From: JTS-RE37 sp041744575 | Lineage (GTDB): Bacteria > Bacteroidota > Bacteroidia > Flavobacteriales > Flavobacteriaceae | Direction of reading: 5' to 3' | DNA length: 64,000 bases | Assembly (NCBI GenBank): GCA_041744575.1 | Contig: JBGTKP010000005.1 | Span: 8,484 to 72,483, forward strand | Shown here: piece by piece, positions 47,469 to 55,990 of the stretch | Numbering within the stretch: position 1 is the stretch's first letter | Layout: the number at the start of each line of letters is the position of its first letter | Program-made: the position numbers and the translations under genes | Notes under the pieces: generated by a model | The model's input: only the letters and a program-made list of their open reading frames with translations | Told to the model about the DNA's origin: nothing | The model's database searches: none

Positions 47469-48428
47469 TTAACCCTTAGTGAAAAACGAATCGACAAATT
47501 CCGTCTTGTTGAACAGCTGAAGATCTTCAATGCCCTCCCCGACCCCTATATACTTGACAGGGATTCGGAACTGATCGGAAATTCCAAGTACGACGCCGCC
47601 TTTGGCCGTTCCATCCAGTTTGGTTACGGCAATTGCACTCACCTCGGTCGCCTTCGTGAACTGTCTGGCCTGTTCAAATGCATTCTGACCTGTCGAGCCG
47701 TCAAGTACCAGAAGTACTTCATGAGGCGCGTCAGTCAGTACCTTTTGCATCACCCGTTTCACTTTCCCCAGCTCGTTCATCAGATTAACTTTGTTATGGA
47801 GCCTTCCTGCTGTATCAATTAAGACCACATCGGCATCTCTTGAAACCGCAGCACTGACCGTATCAAATGCGACAGAGGCGGGATCACTTCCCATTTGCTG
47901 TTTTACCAGTGGCACATCCACCCTGTCGGCCCAGATTTGAAGCTGATCTATGGCTGCTGCCCTGAAAGTGTCCGCCGCTCCGATGACCACGTTATATCCT
48001 TTATCTTTAAATTGATGTGCAAGTTTGCCAATAGTCGTTGTCTTCCCAACCCCGTTGACGCCTACAACCATAATTACATACGGACGTTTTCCTTCCGGGA
48101 TATCAAATTCCTTATCCAATTCGACACCAGTTTCAGATAATAAACCCGCGATCTCCTCTTTTAAGATTTTATGCAACTCCTCTGTACCCACATATTTATC
48201 ACGTTGCACGCGCGCTTCAATGCGGGTAATAATTTTGAGAGTGGTCTCCACCCCTACATCGGAAGTGACCAGCACTTCCTCCAGATGGTCAAGTACATCA
48301 TCATCTACCCGGGACTTACCAGCCACGGCCTTACTTAATTTGGCGAAAAAACTTGACTTCGTTTTTTCAAGTCCCTTGTCCAGAGTGGCTTTTTGTTGCG
48401 TTGAGAAGATATTCTTAAAAAGACTCAT
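47469..48428 (-). CDS. ftsY: Signal recognition particle receptor FtsY
   Basis: 319 aa. A short N-domain (no long acidic A-domain) is followed by the NG GTPase: P-loop GVNGVGKT at residues 123-130, DTFRAAAIDQL, DTAGR, TKLDGTAKGG. It docks ribosome-SRP complexes at the membrane for co-translational insertion. Fourth in the order rpmB-rpmG-DUF4295-ftsY, but a terminator-like hairpin (48461-48494) separates it from DUF4295, so it may be expressed at a reduced level. Confidence 0.96.
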   Translation of the reverse strand: MSLFKNIFSTQQKATLDKGLEKTKSSFFAKLSKAVAGKSRVDDDVLDHLEEVLVTSDVGVETTLKIITRIEARVQRDKYVGTEELHKILKEEIAGLLSETGVELDKEFDIPEGKRPYVIMVVGVNGVGKTTTIGKLAHQFKDKGYNVVIGAADTFRAAAIDQLQIWADRVDVPLVKQQMGSDPASVAFDTVSAAVSRDADVVLIDTAGRLHNKVNLMNELGKVKRVMQKVLTDAPHEVLLVLDGSTGQNAFEQARQFTKATEVSAIAVTKLDGTAKGGVVLGISDQFRIPVKYIGVGEGIEDLQLFNKTEFVDSFFTKG

Positions 48429-48460
48429 GCCTGTAATTGTTCGATCCTTAAAGATAAGAA

Positions 48461-48494
48461 ATAAAAAAAGCCGCCTTTGTTGAAGGACGGCTTT
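48461..48494 (-). terminator. Intrinsic terminator between DUF4295 gene and ftsY
   Basis: Minus strand: AAAGCCG (48494-48488) pairs with CGGCTTT (48473-48467), with an imperfect inner stem, then a run of seven T. It could act as a partial terminator that lowers ftsY relative to the ribosomal protein genes. Confidence 0.6.
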
Positions 48495-48513
48495 ATATGT
48501 TCAGGTTACTTTT

Positions 48514-48666
48514 TTACTTTTTGGATAACCATTCATTCACCATTTCAGGAGGCATTACGGCCTCCATAAAGGTATATGCACCGCTTTTAGGCGATTTAAC
48601 CATTTTAATGGCTTTTGTAAGTCGCTTTGAGGATCCTTGTAATGATGCAACAGTTTTCTTTGCCAT
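48514..48666 (-). CDS. DUF4295-family small protein
   Basis: 50 aa: begins MAKKTVASLQGSSKR and ends EMVNEWLSKK. Basic N-terminus, then GAYTFMEAVMPPEMV. This short protein is a Bacteroidota-specific companion of L33 and L28; its strongly basic first half would suit rRNA binding, and a ribosome-associated role is likely but unproven. Located 6 nt after rpmG on the same strand. It is small enough to be missed by length-filtered gene callers. Confidence 0.9.
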   Translation of the reverse strand: MAKKTVASLQGSSKRLTKAIKMVKSPKSGAYTFMEAVMPPEMVNEWLSKK

Positions 48667-48672
48667 GTTTCC

Positions 48673-48855
48673 TTATTTTATCTCTTTATGAACGGTCATC
48701 TTTTTCAGGATAGGATTGAATTTCTTAATTTCCATCCTGTCGGGGCTGTTTTTTTTATTCTTGGTGGTGATATAACGGGAAGTACCCGGTTTACCCGATT
48801 CCTTATGCTCGGTACACTCCAAAATTACCTGAACCCTGTTTCCTTTCTTTGCCAT
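48673..48855 (-). CDS. rpmG: 50S ribosomal protein L33
   Basis: 60 aa. Typical L33 sequence with ILECTEH, SRYITTKNKKN and a C-terminal LKKMTVHKEIK. Only one Cys is present, so this is the zinc-independent form. Co-transcribed with rpmB (18 nt upstream) and the DUF4295 gene. Confidence 0.97.
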   Translation of the reverse strand: MAKKGNRVQVILECTEHKESGKPGTSRYITTKNKKNSPDRMEIKKFNPILKKMTVHKEIK

Positions 48856-48873
48856 GATACGCTGGTACTACAA

Positions 48874-49110
48874 TTATTTGATCAACCCCTTCTCCCTGGC
48901 TTCCTTCAGCACAGCGGAGATTCCTTTTTTGTTTATGGACTTGAGCGCCCTGGTAGAAACTTTCAGTGTCACCCAGCGGTCTTCCTCCGGAATATAAAAA
49001 CGTTTTTTTGACAGATTTACATCAAACCTTCTTTTGGTCTTATTGATCGAAAAGGAGACGTTATTTCCAACCATTGCCTTCTTTCCGGTAATCTCACAGA
49101 CTTTTGACAT
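48874..49110 (-). CDS. rpmB: 50S ribosomal protein L28
   Basis: 78 aa. Begins MSKVCEITGKKAMVGNNVS and contains RRFDVNLSKKRFY, characteristic of L28. First gene of the rpmB-rpmG-DUF4295(-ftsY) operon. A well-formed promoter at 49143-49172 gives a leader of roughly 25 nt. Confidence 0.97.
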   Translation of the reverse strand: MSKVCEITGKKAMVGNNVSFSINKTKRRFDVNLSKKRFYIPEEDRWVTLKVSTRALKSINKKGISAVLKEAREKGLIK

Positions 49111-49142
49111 AACGCTTTATTTACTAGATTTCAAACAGGCTG

Positions 49143-49172
49143 CAAATTTAGATCATTTTGCGCTACCGGCAA
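49143..49172 (-). promoter_or_regulatory. Promoter of the rpmB operon
   Basis: Minus strand: TTG (49172-49170), 19-nt spacer, TAAATTTG (49150-49143), an exact TAnnTTTG box. A second possible -7 box, TAATTTTG, overlaps the TTG (49177-49170). Confidence 0.65.
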
Positions 49173-49181
49173 AATTATGAT

Positions 49182-50432
49182 CTAGAAATTTAAAATTTCT
49201 TTATGGAGCAATTCGAAGGCCTTATTAACGGATTTTGCCACGATTCGGGTGCGGTGATTCCCCATACTGAAACGTTCTGCCGACACCCCTTTTTCCGTAG
49301 CTATGGCAATAAAAACAGTACCTATATCAGCATCCGAATCCCCTTTGTCAGGCCCGGCATTACCTGTGGTGGCGATGCCTATATCTGCACTCATGATTTC
49401 ACGGACCCGGACGGCCATTGCCTCAGCCACCTCTTTGCTGACAACGGAATGCTTGCGGATCAGTGTCCATGGCACTCCTAGCAAGTCGGCCTTGACCCGG
49501 GTTGCGTAGCTAACGATACTGCCGACAAAGCATGCAGAGGCCCCGGGGATAGAGGTAATTATTTCCGCAATTTTACCCCCCGTAAAGCTCTCAGCAGTCG
49601 CCAGCGTTACTTTTTTATCTATCAGCAGACGTGATACTATAGCTTCGATGGCTTCCTCGGCCTCCAGCCCATAGATAATATCGCCAATGATTCCATAGAG
49701 TTTTTCAACTTCCACATTAACAGCTTGTTCAAGCACCTCTAGAACCGGTCCCTTCGCTGTCAGCCGCAACCGGACCTTTCCCAGGTTCGGCAGGTAGGCC
49801 AACCTGATAAATGCCGGAAGGGCATCTTCCCATTGCCCGATCCGCTCTGCTATGGCACTTTCTCCAAGTCCGTAGGTTATGATGGTCCGGTGAACTATAA
49901 AAGGGCGTTCAAAAGTGGTGGCAAGCCTGGGAATGACCACCTCGGTCAGCAGATGTTTCATCTCAAAAGGCACCCCGGGAAGGGAGATAAAGACTTTTTG
50001 GCCGTCTTCAAACCACATGCCAGGTGCCGTACCAAAGGCATTTGGCAATACATCGGCTCTGGAAGGCACGAGCGCCTGTTGTCTGTTCAGGTCCGAAATG
50101 GGTGTAGTCAGATAGTTCCGGAATAACAGCTCAATGTGCTCGAGGACATCAGGACGCTCCACCAGGAAATCATCAAAGTAAGCGCACAACGTGTGTTTGG
50201 TAATATCATCCTTTGTAGGTCCAAGGCCCCCGGTTGTAAGAATAATATCTGCCCGGGAAGAGGCTTCCCCCAATGCGGCAAGTATATGTTCCCGTTCGTC
50301 CTGCACGGAGGTAATCTGATAGACTGAAATGCCCAATTTGTTCAGCTCCCTGGCGATAAATGCAGAATTGGTATCCACTATCTGACCTATCAGGATTTCA
50401 TCACCAATTGTAATGATCTCAGCGAATATCAC
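49182..50432 (-). CDS. cinA: CinA-family protein (competence/damage-inducible; NMN amidohydrolase)
   Basis: 416 aa with two domains. N-terminal MoCF/COG1058 part (about 1-170): AEIITIGDEILIGQIVDTNS and TTGGLGPTKDDITK. C-terminal CinA/PncC part (about 255-415): TAESFTGGKIAEIIT, SIVSYATRVKADLLGV and TTGNAGPDKGD. By family it has ADP-ribose pyrophosphatase and nicotinamide-mononucleotide deamidase activities, recycling NAD by-products. Overlaps the upstream Hpt gene by 4 nt. Confidence 0.94.
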   Translation of the reverse strand: MIFAEIITIGDEILIGQIVDTNSAFIARELNKLGISVYQITSVQDEREHILAALGEASSRADIILTTGGLGPTKDDITKHTLCAYFDDFLVERPDVLEHIELLFRNYLTTPISDLNRQQALVPSRADVLPNAFGTAPGMWFEDGQKVFISLPGVPFEMKHLLTEVVIPRLATTFERPFIVHRTIITYGLGESAIAERIGQWEDALPAFIRLAYLPNLGKVRLRLTAKGPVLEVLEQAVNVEVEKLYGIIGDIIYGLEAEEAIEAIVSRLLIDKKVTLATAESFTGGKIAEIITSIPGASACFVGSIVSYATRVKADLLGVPWTLIRKHSVVSKEVAEAMAVRVREIMSADIGIATTGNAGPDKGDSDADIGTVFIAIATEKGVSAERFSMGNHRTRIVAKSVNKAFELLHKEILNF

Positions 50433-50767
50433 AAATTAAAATCCTTTTTCAGCTCAGACATCACCTGATGGATGTCCTTTTTCAGGGTGGGGAATTTTCT
50501 CTCGATTTCGGCACTGTTTTCGGCACTTTTACCCAACGTTTCAATTTCCAGGGCAGTTGCCCTGGTTTGTTCCATGCCAAGAAGATCTACGTTCGGCTTG
50601 ATCTTATGTGCAAGCTTGTAAACCTTGTCATAGTCCCTTCCCGTAATGGCCGTTTCAAGATCTTCCAGATCCTGCGGAACCTCTTCCAGAAAAACGGAAA
50701 TCACTGAATTGACAAAGTCCTGGTCTCCGTCGGCCATTTCATTAATTTTGTCCAGATTGTATATCAT
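50429..50767 (-). CDS. Stand-alone Hpt (histidine phosphotransfer) protein
   Basis: 112 aa, almost entirely one four-helix Hpt domain. The phosphorylatable His54 sits in LAHKIKPNVDLLG, close to the H-x-L-K-[GS]-x-x-x-x-[LIM]-G consensus. No kinase or receiver domain is fused or adjacent. It would relay phosphate between a hybrid kinase and a response regulator encoded elsewhere. It is placed between an FAH-family gene (1-nt overlap) and cinA (4-nt overlap), which does not reveal the pathway. Confidence 0.88.
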   Translation of the reverse strand: MIYNLDKINEMADGDQDFVNSVISVFLEEVPQDLEDLETAITGRDYDKVYKLAHKIKPNVDLLGMEQTRATALEIETLGKSAENSAEIERKFPTLKKDIHQVMSELKKDFNL

Positions 50768-51378
50768 TAGCGTATTTTAACTGAAAATAATTCCTGTCCT
50801 TCAAGCGACCCCGAAAGGTAATCATTTGCCTGAATCCTTCCAACCCCTTCCGGAGTACCCGTAAAAATAACATCGCCTTTTTTAAGTGTAAAAAACCGAG
50901 AGACATAGGCGATCAGGTCATCGGTCTTCCATAGCATATTGGCCGTATTCCCTTTTTGAACGGTCACTCCGTTTTTAACCAGGGAAAAAGATAGGTTGTT
51001 CAAATCCTTGAATCCTTCCTTCGACACCCATCTGCCCAGCACCGCGGATCCATCAAAACCTTTTGCCTTCTCCCATGGCAGCCCTTTGTCCTTGAGTTCA
51101 GCTTGCAGGTCCCGAGCTGTAAAATCAATCCCAAGTCCGACTTCATCGTAGTAGGTATGGGCAAAGCGGGGTTGAATATGTTTTCCAACCTTTTTTATTT
51201 TAATCAATACCTCCACCTCATAATGCACTTCCCGGCTGAATTCCGGCATGTAAAAATCCTGTTCCGCAGGGAGCACGGCCGAATCCGGTTTTATGAACAC
51301 CACCGGCTCCGAAGGCCTTTCATTGGCAAGTTCCCGGATATGTTCCGCATAGTTCCGGCCAATACATATGATCTTCAT
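50767..51378 (-). CDS. Fumarylacetoacetate hydrolase-family enzyme
   Basis: 203 aa from the Met at 51376-51378; the longer frame adds 18 unrelated residues. Begins MKIICIGRNYAEHIRELAN and has E-x-E in HYEVEVLIKI plus the C-terminal FTGTPEGVGRIQANDYL of the small FAH fold. Members hydrolyse or decarboxylate 2-oxo diacids (acylpyruvases or oxaloacetate tautomerase); which one is not resolvable. Probably in one transcript with the exonuclease gene upstream (88 nt) and Hpt and cinA downstream. Confidence 0.9.
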   Translation of the reverse strand: MKIICIGRNYAEHIRELANERPSEPVVFIKPDSAVLPAEQDFYMPEFSREVHYEVEVLIKIKKVGKHIQPRFAHTYYDEVGLGIDFTARDLQAELKDKGLPWEKAKGFDGSAVLGRWVSKEGFKDLNNLSFSLVKNGVTVQKGNTANMLWKTDDLIAYVSRFFTLKKGDVIFTGTPEGVGRIQANDYLSGSLEGQELFSVKIR

Positions 51379-51466
51379 AATCGTATTACTTAAAAAGGCC
51401 TCCCGGATTTGGCTCCAGTTCTCAGGGACCAAGTTTTATTGTAACTGCCGATCCTTGCCTTCACTT

Positions 51467-52240
51467 CTATAATTTATTATTCAATTTGCTGAGTTTTAGT
51501 TGTGTCAGCACTTTCTTTGTGTATAGCGGGAAATCGGCATTCAAAATCCACCCGAAATACCCCGGTTCACTTTCCAGGACATCGGCCACCTTCTTGCCTT
51601 TGTGTTTCCCGAAGGAGAAAATTTCCTCGTCCTCCTCGTCCAGTACAATGAAACCTGCGAAATCGACCGACTGCTTACGCCTGGAAAATTCAGCGAGTTT
51701 CCTGATATTATTCTCAAGTTCAGGATACCTTTCCAATTGGGCCAGCATGACCTCATAAGTTGCAAGGGTGTCGGCACTGGCACTGTGTGCATTCGTAAGT
51801 TCCTTATTACAATAAAATCGATAGGCTGCTTCGAGGCTTCTGCTTTCCATTTTATGAAATATGGTCTGGACATCTACCGAAACAGTATTGCGCATGTCAA
51901 AGTCGATACCAGCCCTTAGCATTTCCTCGGCTAGTAAAGGAATATCAAATCGATCCGAATTAAAACCGGCAAGATCGCAATCCCGGATCATCGAATAAAT
52001 ATCCCGCGAAATAGCCTTAAAAGCAGGTTCCTCCCTGACCTTCTCATTTGTAATTCCATGTACGGAGACAGACTCTGCGGATATCTCCATTTCCGGATTC
52101 ACCAGCCAGGTCCGGCTTTCCTTATTACCATTGGGATGAACTTTGAGGATGGAAATCTCCACTATTCTATCCTTAGCGACATTTGTGCCGGTGGTTTCGA
52201 GATCGAAGAAACATATACATCTGGTGAGCTTTAATTCCAT
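51467..52240 (-). CDS. DnaQ-like 3'-5' exonuclease
   Basis: 257 aa. DEDDh exonuclease motifs: D13-L-E15 (FFDLETTG), GFNSDRFDIPLL, and H-x4-D in AHSASADTLAT. A short C-terminal domain (FSFGKHKGKKVADVLESEPGYFGWIL) is shared with ExoX-type exonucleases. It probably degrades single-stranded DNA ends in repair rather than acting as the replicative proofreader, but this is inference. A TATCTTTG box lies upstream (52264-52257, minus strand). Confidence 0.9.
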   Translation of the reverse strand: MELKLTRCICFFDLETTGTNVAKDRIVEISILKVHPNGNKESRTWLVNPEMEISAESVSVHGITNEKVREEPAFKAISRDIYSMIRDCDLAGFNSDRFDIPLLAEEMLRAGIDFDMRNTVSVDVQTIFHKMESRSLEAAYRFYCNKELTNAHSASADTLATYEVMLAQLERYPELENNIRKLAEFSRRKQSVDFAGFIVLDEEDEEIFSFGKHKGKKVADVLESEPGYFGWILNADFPLYTKKVLTQLKLSKLNNKL

Positions 52241-52384
52241 GAGGGCCGGATTTGTGCAAAGATAATTCTTATAAATAAGGAAACCCTGAAGTATTCACCC
52301 CCATTACAGGACATGGCGCCAATATCTGAAAGAAGATCACCGATTCAAAGTGAACTCCTTCCATTCCCGAAATAATTACTGAAT

Positions 52385-53740
52385 TTATATTTCCCTTTTG
52401 AGGTCCCATTCCTGCAGGTAGTCGGCAACAGCTTTTACGAACATTCCTCCCAAGGCACCATTAACCACCCGATGATCATAACTATGGGAGAGAAACATTT
52501 TACTACGGATACCGATAAAATCCCCATCCTCTGTTTCAATAACGGCTGGCATTTTCCGGATGGCTCCGAGCGCCAATATTCCGACTTGCGGCTGATTGAT
52601 GATCGGAGTGCCGAAGACACTTCCAAAAGTACCCACGTTGGTGACTGTGTAGGTGCCATCCTGAATTTCATCAGGTTTTAAGTTGTTGTTCCGTGCACGG
52701 GAGGCAAGATCATTGACCACCTTGGCCATCCCTACAAGATTAAGAAGATCGGCATTCTTAATTACCGGTACGATAAGATTTCCGTCAGGCAATGCTGTTG
52801 CCATGCCGATATTGATATTCTTTTTCCTGATGACATTATCCCCATCCAGGGAGATATTCATCATGGGAAAATGTTTCAACGCCTTGGCTACAGCTTCAAT
52901 AAAAATGGGTGTAAAAGTCAGTTTTTCCCCTTCGCGCTTTTCAAAGGCATCCTTCACCCTGTTCCTCCAATTGACAACATTCGTAACATCAACTTCCACA
53001 AAACTCTGAACATGTGCCGAGGTGCTCACACTATTTACCATATGCTGGGCAATGAGTTTTCCCATGCGCGACAATGGTATGACCTCAAGGTCTGTCGTTT
53101 TTTTGGTAATATGCGTGGCAGACTGATCAGGTTGTGTTTCTTTTTGAACAACTTCCTTCTTCACCTCGGGCATCGCCACCGGTTGCCGGGCAGGTTTCTC
53201 CGGCACGGTCGATTTGCCACGGGATGCCACAAAAGCAAGGATGTCGTTTTTTGTTACCCTGCCTTCGCTTCCCGTTCCTGGGATCGCATCCAGTTCCGCA
53301 AGGGCAATTCCCTCCTGACTGGCAATATTTTTTACTAACGGAGAATAAAACCTGTCTGAAATTTCCCGGGGTGCTTTACCGTCGTTTCTACCTGTCTCCT
53401 GTTCCTCCGCTGTACCGGAATTGTCATCTGATGTAAGCTGCTTTTCTACATTTTTCTGAACACCCTTCTCCACTACTTTATTGGCGACCGCCGCCTCCCC
53501 ATTGCGTTCTATTACTGCTACTGTCTGGCCAACTTTAATAATGTCGTCGACGTCGAATAATTTTTCAACCAGCACCCCTTCAACCTCACTGGGCACTTCA
53601 GAATCTACCTTGTCTGTAGCAATCTCAAATACCGCTTCATCCATTTCAATAACATCGCCAACCTCCTTTAGCCAGGAAGTCAGTGTAGCCTCCGCCACAC
53701 TTTCACCCATCTGGGGTAATTTCAGTTCAAATTTTGACAT
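52385..53740 (-). CDS. 2-oxoacid dehydrogenase E2 (dihydrolipoyl acyltransferase)
   Basis: 451 aa. Lipoyl domain at 1-80 with the lipoylated Lys44 (ATDKVDSE); a linker; a peripheral-subunit-binding domain at about 130-170 (SPLVKNIASQEG, GSEGRVTKNDILAF); an acyltransferase domain from about 215. The catalytic motif reads DHRVVNGA, with Asn where the usual motif has Asp (HRxxDG). The best guess is the E2 of the branched-chain oxoacid complex, since no E1 or E3 is nearby to decide. Monocistronic by spacing. Confidence 0.9.
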   Translation of the reverse strand: MSKFELKLPQMGESVAEATLTSWLKEVGDVIEMDEAVFEIATDKVDSEVPSEVEGVLVEKLFDVDDIIKVGQTVAVIERNGEAAVANKVVEKGVQKNVEKQLTSDDNSGTAEEQETGRNDGKAPREISDRFYSPLVKNIASQEGIALAELDAIPGTGSEGRVTKNDILAFVASRGKSTVPEKPARQPVAMPEVKKEVVQKETQPDQSATHITKKTTDLEVIPLSRMGKLIAQHMVNSVSTSAHVQSFVEVDVTNVVNWRNRVKDAFEKREGEKLTFTPIFIEAVAKALKHFPMMNISLDGDNVIRKKNINIGMATALPDGNLIVPVIKNADLLNLVGMAKVVNDLASRARNNNLKPDEIQDGTYTVTNVGTFGSVFGTPIINQPQVGILALGAIRKMPAVIETEDGDFIGIRSKMFLSHSYDHRVVNGALGGMFVKAVADYLQEWDLKREI

Positions 53741-53826
53741 ATTATTAATTAAGATGTATTTTACGCGAATTATTTTGCAAAAATAATAAAATTCTACCCA
53801 TTTATTTATGCTAAACGTACAACGGA

Positions 53827-54447
53827 CTAGGAAACTCTAAAGGAACCTTCAAAGGGAATCCTGTTCAGTATACTTCTGCCCAGCGTTACTTCATCGGCAT
53901 ACTCCAGTTCGTCTCCCACCGCAATGCCTCTGGCGATGGTTGATGTCTTCACGTTTAAGCCTTCTAATTGCTTGTAGATATAGAAATTGGTGGTATCCCC
54001 TTCCATAGTAGAACTTAAGGCAAATATCAATTCACTGATCTCTCCCTGTCTTACCCTGTCCACCAATGCAAGTATGGTCAGGTCCATAGGGCCTACCCCT
54101 TCCATAGGTGAGATTTTTCCTCCGAGCACATGATACAATCCTTTGTATTGGGCCGTTTGTTCTATGGCCATAACGTCCCGGATATCCTCCACAATGCACA
54201 GGATCGTAGAATCCCTGCGGGGGTTAGAACAAATCTCGCATAATTCGTTGTCTGAAATATTATGGCAGCTGCCACAAAATTTTATATCCTCGCGCAAGGC
54301 CTGAATGGCGAGGCTCAGTCGGCTGGTCTGTTCCGTGGGTTGTTTTAAAAGATGTAGTACAAGTCTCAGCGCTGTGCGCTTGCCGATGCCCGGTAACTGG
54401 GACATTTCATAGACGGCATTTTCCAGGAGCCTGGATGAAAATTCCAT
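53827..54447 (-). CDS. recR: Recombination protein RecR
   Basis: 206 aa. N-terminal helix-hairpin-helix (LPGIGKRTALRLVLHLL), C4 zinc finger C58-x2-C61-x8-C70-x2-C73, Toprim domain (LCIVEDIRDVMAIEQ) and Walker-like C-terminus. It works with RecO and RecF to load RecA on gapped DNA. Divergent from the symporter gene with about 58 nt between start codons. Confidence 0.97.
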   Translation of the reverse strand: MEFSSRLLENAVYEMSQLPGIGKRTALRLVLHLLKQPTEQTSRLSLAIQALREDIKFCGSCHNISDNELCEICSNPRRDSTILCIVEDIRDVMAIEQTAQYKGLYHVLGGKISPMEGVGPMDLTILALVDRVRQGEISELIFALSSTMEGDTTNFYIYKQLEGLNVKTSTIARGIAVGDELEYADEVTLGRSILNRIPFEGSFRVS

Positions 54448-54505
54448 AAGGGCAAAATTACGTACTATTTTTACTTTTTGTACTTTGCGTCCGAATTTTA
54501 TTTCT

Positions 54506-55990
54506 ATGACCCCTCTCCATATTTTGCTGCTTATAGGCGGTTATTTTATGCTTCTTTTGTTGATTTCTTATTTCACCGGTAAAAACGATTCCAATCTGGA
54601 TTTTTTCAAGGCAGGCAAGCAATCTCCATGGTACCTGGTGGCTTTTGGAATGGTTGGTGCCTCCCTTTCCGGCGTTACATTTATCTCCGTCCCGGGTTGG
54701 GTGGCAAGTTCCCAATTCAGTTATATGCAGGTGGTTTTTGGCTACCTGGTCGGTTATTTTATTATCGCCTTTGTCCTCATGCCGGTCTACTACCGCCTGA
54801 ATGTGACCTCTATCTATGAATACCTGCAGCAGCGATTTGGGAGAACGAGTTACAAAACGGGTGCATTGTCCTTTTTTGTTTCGAGAGTCCTCGGTGCCTC
54901 CTTCAGGTTATTTCTGGTGGCGATTGTCCTTCAGGAATTTGTATTCGATTCCTGGGGCATTCCTTTTGAACTTACGGTGATCTTCTCCATCCTCCTCATC
55001 TGGATTTATACTTTTCGCGGAGGGATAAAGACCATTGTCTGGACAGATACCCTTCAAACACTTTTTATGCTGGTGTCGGTTGGCCTCTCCATCTATTTCC
55101 TGAACGAACAGCTGGGATGGAGTTTCACTGAATTTCTCACATCTGAGGAGCTAAAAAATTATAACAGGATTTTTTTTACCGGGGAATTCACGGGTAAAAA
55201 TCATTTTATTAAGTCCTTCCTGGGGGGAATGTTCATCACTGTCTGCATGACGGGGCTTGACCAGGACATGATGCAAAAAAACCTCACGTGCAAATCACTG
55301 AAGGATGCCCAGAAAAATATGGTATCCTTCAGTCTGGTCCTTGTGGCGGTAAATTTTATTTTCCTTCTTTTGGGCGCCCTGCTATTTATTTATGCCGAAA
55401 AGTTCGGGATTGCATTGCCCCTTTTGGACGGGCAACCAAAATCTGACCTGCTTTTTCCTCAGATTGCCATGAAGAGCGGGCTCGGTCCTGTAGTAGCCAT
55501 AACATTTATCCTTGGTCTGATCGCAGCCGCCTATAGCAGCGCGGACAGTGCCCTGACATCCCTGACCACTTCTTTCTGTATAGATTTCCTGGAGATAGGC
55601 AAACGCCCGGAAAATGAACAAAGAAAACTTCGGAAACGAACGCATATCTGGATGAGTTTTCTGCTTGTGGTCGTAGTGATCATATTTAAGTATGTTCTGG
55701 ACCGGAATGTGATTGATGGACTGCTGACCGTCGCAACTTACACCTATGGCCCTCTCCTGGGATTATTCGCCTTCGGGCTTTTTACGAAGTTCACGGTCAA
55801 TGACCGGTATGTATGGATTGTTGCTCTGGCTTCGGTTGGTCTCATTTACCTGTTCGCCAATATCCCTGCTATTTATCTCGGTGGCTATGAAGTGGGTTAT
55901 GAGTTGTTACCTCTCAACGGCCTGATCACATTTACAGGCCTCTACCTGATACGAAAAAGGAATGCTCCCCGCACAGCAAATCAGATATAG
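54506..55990 (+). CDS. Sodium:solute symporter (SSS family)
   Basis: 494 aa from the ATG at 54506; a TTG 7 codons upstream is less likely because it lies in the probable promoter zone. About 13 membrane segments. Characteristic TM1-TM2 sequence DFFKAGKQSPWYLVAFGMVGASLSG; the TM5-TM6 region has RGGIKTIVWTDTLQ, and IAAAYSSADSALTSLTTSF near residue 345 is the sodium-site helix. It imports a small organic solute with Na+; the substrate is not predictable. Stands alone. Confidence 0.92.
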   Translation: MTPLHILLLIGGYFMLLLLISYFTGKNDSNLDFFKAGKQSPWYLVAFGMVGASLSGVTFISVPGWVASSQFSYMQVVFGYLVGYFIIAFVLMPVYYRLNVTSIYEYLQQRFGRTSYKTGALSFFVSRVLGASFRLFLVAIVLQEFVFDSWGIPFELTVIFSILLIWIYTFRGGIKTIVWTDTLQTLFMLVSVGLSIYFLNEQLGWSFTEFLTSEELKNYNRIFFTGEFTGKNHFIKSFLGGMFITVCMTGLDQDMMQKNLTCKSLKDAQKNMVSFSLVLVAVNFIFLLLGALLFIYAEKFGIALPLLDGQPKSDLLFPQIAMKSGLGPVVAITFILGLIAAAYSSADSALTSLTTSFCIDFLEIGKRPENEQRKLRKRTHIWMSFLLVVVVIIFKYVLDRNVIDGLLTVATYTYGPLLGLFAFGLFTKFTVNDRYVWIVALASVGLIYLFANIPAIYLGGYEVGYELLPLNGLITFTGLYLIRKRNAPRTANQI

